Position numbers and translations under genes: made by a program
In this document: piece by piece, positions 6,065-6,621 of the stretch
How the letters are laid out: each line of letters begins with the position of its first letter
Position numbering within the stretch: the stretch's first letter is position 1
Notes under the pieces: generated by a model
The model's input: the letters and a program-made list of their open reading frames with translations, nothing else
Told to the model about the DNA's origin: nothing
Database searches by the model: none
Source of the DNA: Acetobacteraceae bacterium
GTDB lineage: Bacteria; Pseudomonadota; Alphaproteobacteria; Acetobacterales; Acetobacteraceae
Length of the DNA stretch: 6,621 nt
Assembly (NCBI GenBank): GCA_003164305.1
Contig: PLSZ01000071.1
Span: 1 to 6,621 of the forward strand
Reading direction: 5' to 3'

Positions 6065-6280
6065 GTGAAACCGAACCTACCCTCCAGGATTGGCGCCGAG
6101 CTGATTCTGCTGATCCATTCGCCCGAGGTTTTGCATTGGCTGAACTGGCATGGGTTCCAGGTGTTCCGCGACGACAACTCATCGTGGTGGCTGCGGCGCC
6201 AGAGCAGGCCCGGGACCATGATCCGAGAGGCCGAACCACGCTGTCCCGCTGGCGCGGCCCGGCTGATCATCGCGGCCTGA
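6065..6280 (+). CDS. Small uncharacterised protein, 71 residues, possibly SOS-regulated
   Basis: A GTG start with GAGGAG eight bases upstream opens a 71-residue frame whose codons mostly end in G or C. The first two thirds look like a folded small domain: a hydrophobic, helix-like stretch (about 11-31, IGAELILLIHSPEVLHWLNW) followed by HGFQVFRDDNSSWWLRR, rich in aromatic residues (five Trp in all) and basic at the end. The tail (about 48-71) is Pro/Arg/Ala-rich and less structured. There is no signal peptide, and the hydrophobic stretch has charged and His residues, so a membrane segment is unlikely. I do not recognise the family. The putative LexA box upstream suggests induction by DNA damage, and it is transcribed apart from the catabolic operon. 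It might instead be a remnant of a longer gene. Confidence 0.6.
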   Translation: MKPNLPSRIGAELILLIHSPEVLHWLNWHGFQVFRDDNSSWWLRRQSRPGTMIREAEPRCPAGAARLIIAA

Positions 6281-6300
6281 GACATCGCTTCGAGCGCGGC

Positions 6301-6333
6301 GGGCCGGGTCATAGCGCCGGCCCAGGACCTTTT
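6301..6333 (+). terminator. Weak terminator candidate after the small gene
   Basis: GGGCCGG (6301-6307) and CCGGCCC (6317-6323) form a perfect 7-bp stem with a 9-nt loop, 20 bases after the small gene's stop. Only four T residues follow (6330-6333), and they are six bases away from the stem, so termination would be inefficient. The remaining bases up to 6434 show no clear promoter for the next gene. Confidence 0.35.
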
Positions 6334-6434
6334 GTGTTGCCTTCATACCCTCTTGCCAGCCACTCGCTGAACGCCGCATTTGAAGGAGTCCGTGGCCGGC
6401 CGGCACCGGCGCCCCTCTTGTCTGGCAGGTCTCG

Positions 6435-6621
6435 TTGGCAGTCCCTCACTCCGCGTTCGAGGCATTCGATTTCGACGTTTTGCACAGCGCCATCACGGAT
6501 CTGCGCGGCAAACAGGTGTTCTTTATCGGCGGCGCGCCGAAATCCGGGACAACATGGCTGCGACTGTTATTGAACGCGCATCCGGCGATCAGCTGCGGCG
6601 GCGAGGGGCACTTTCCGAACC
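6435..6621 (+). CDS. Sulfotransferase family protein, N-terminal part (runs off the right edge)
   Basis: The visible 62 residues contain a beta-strand (QVFFIGGA) followed by PKSGTTW at residues 35-41, the 5'-phosphosulfate binding loop of PAPS-dependent sulfotransferases, and then LRLLLNAHPAISCGGEGHF, a continuation common in bacterial sulfotransferase-domain proteins. The family moves a sulfuryl group from PAPS to a hydroxyl or amine on a small molecule, glycan or lipid; the acceptor cannot be told from this fragment. The frame opens after a stop at 6381, and no ATG or GTG occurs before the motif's strand, so the likely start is TTG at 6435, five bases after a modest GGCAGG. No signal peptide is present. 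It shows no link to the catabolic genes and is the start of a separate unit. Confidence 0.85.
   Translation, partial: MAVPHSAFEAFDFDVLHSAITDLRGKQVFFIGGAPKSGTTWLRLLLNAHPAISCGGEGHFPN

Noticed and set aside
5902..6312. A 136-codon - strand frame across the small-gene region
   Set aside because: It runs through the REP-like palindrome and the LexA-type box, and it has no recognisable domain. The + strand small gene has much better start signals.
6136..6573. A 145-codon + strand frame spanning the small gene and the sulfotransferase start
   Set aside because: It overlaps both in another frame, and its product is low in structure-forming pattern, while the sulfotransferase motif is in a different frame.

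Overview
The window reads as chromosomal DNA from a GC-rich alphaproteobacterium, possibly of the Acetobacteraceae/Rhodospirillales type. The signs are codons that mostly end in G or C, a GTTC-N7-GTTC site matching the alphaproteobacterial LexA (SOS) box, and a CGTCATCCCCGGG-type palindromic repeat of a kind common in that class. Placement below class level is a guess. There are no RNA genes, insertion sequences, CRISPR arrays or phage genes.

Positions 1-5856 look like one catabolic locus built as two divergent transcription units around a short intergenic region (2264-2392). Leftward (- strand) run an ACMSD-type amidohydrolase (2263-1238), an NHL-repeat six-bladed beta-propeller (1138-170) and the 5' end of an unrecognised gene cut by the window edge (133-1). 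Rightward run an enolase-superfamily (mandelate racemase/muconate lactonizing type) enzyme (2393-3607), an FAD-dependent dehydrogenase of the fumarate reductase/TcuA-like type (3644-5095) and a short-chain dehydrogenase (5092-5856). The last two overlap by 4 bp. A racemase/dehydratase, two redox enzymes and a metal-dependent hydrolase/decarboxylase together suggest breakdown of a small organic acid, either a hydroxy/sugar acid or a ring-cleavage product. No gene for a transporter, regulator or CoA ligase lies inside the window, so the substrate cannot be named.

Positions 5857-6434 separate this locus from something different. They hold a palindromic repeat, the putative LexA box, a small 71-codon gene with a strong ribosome binding site and GTG start (6065-6280), and a hairpin. 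At the right edge (6435-6621) begins a sulfotransferase-family gene, recognised by its PKSGTTW PAPS-binding motif and apparently using a TTG start.

The most interesting points are the small gene behind the putative SOS box, the unassigned catabolic set itself, and the cysteine-rich, PAL-like beta-propeller. Nothing here proves a new system. The enzyme families are all known, but the combination and the substrate are open.
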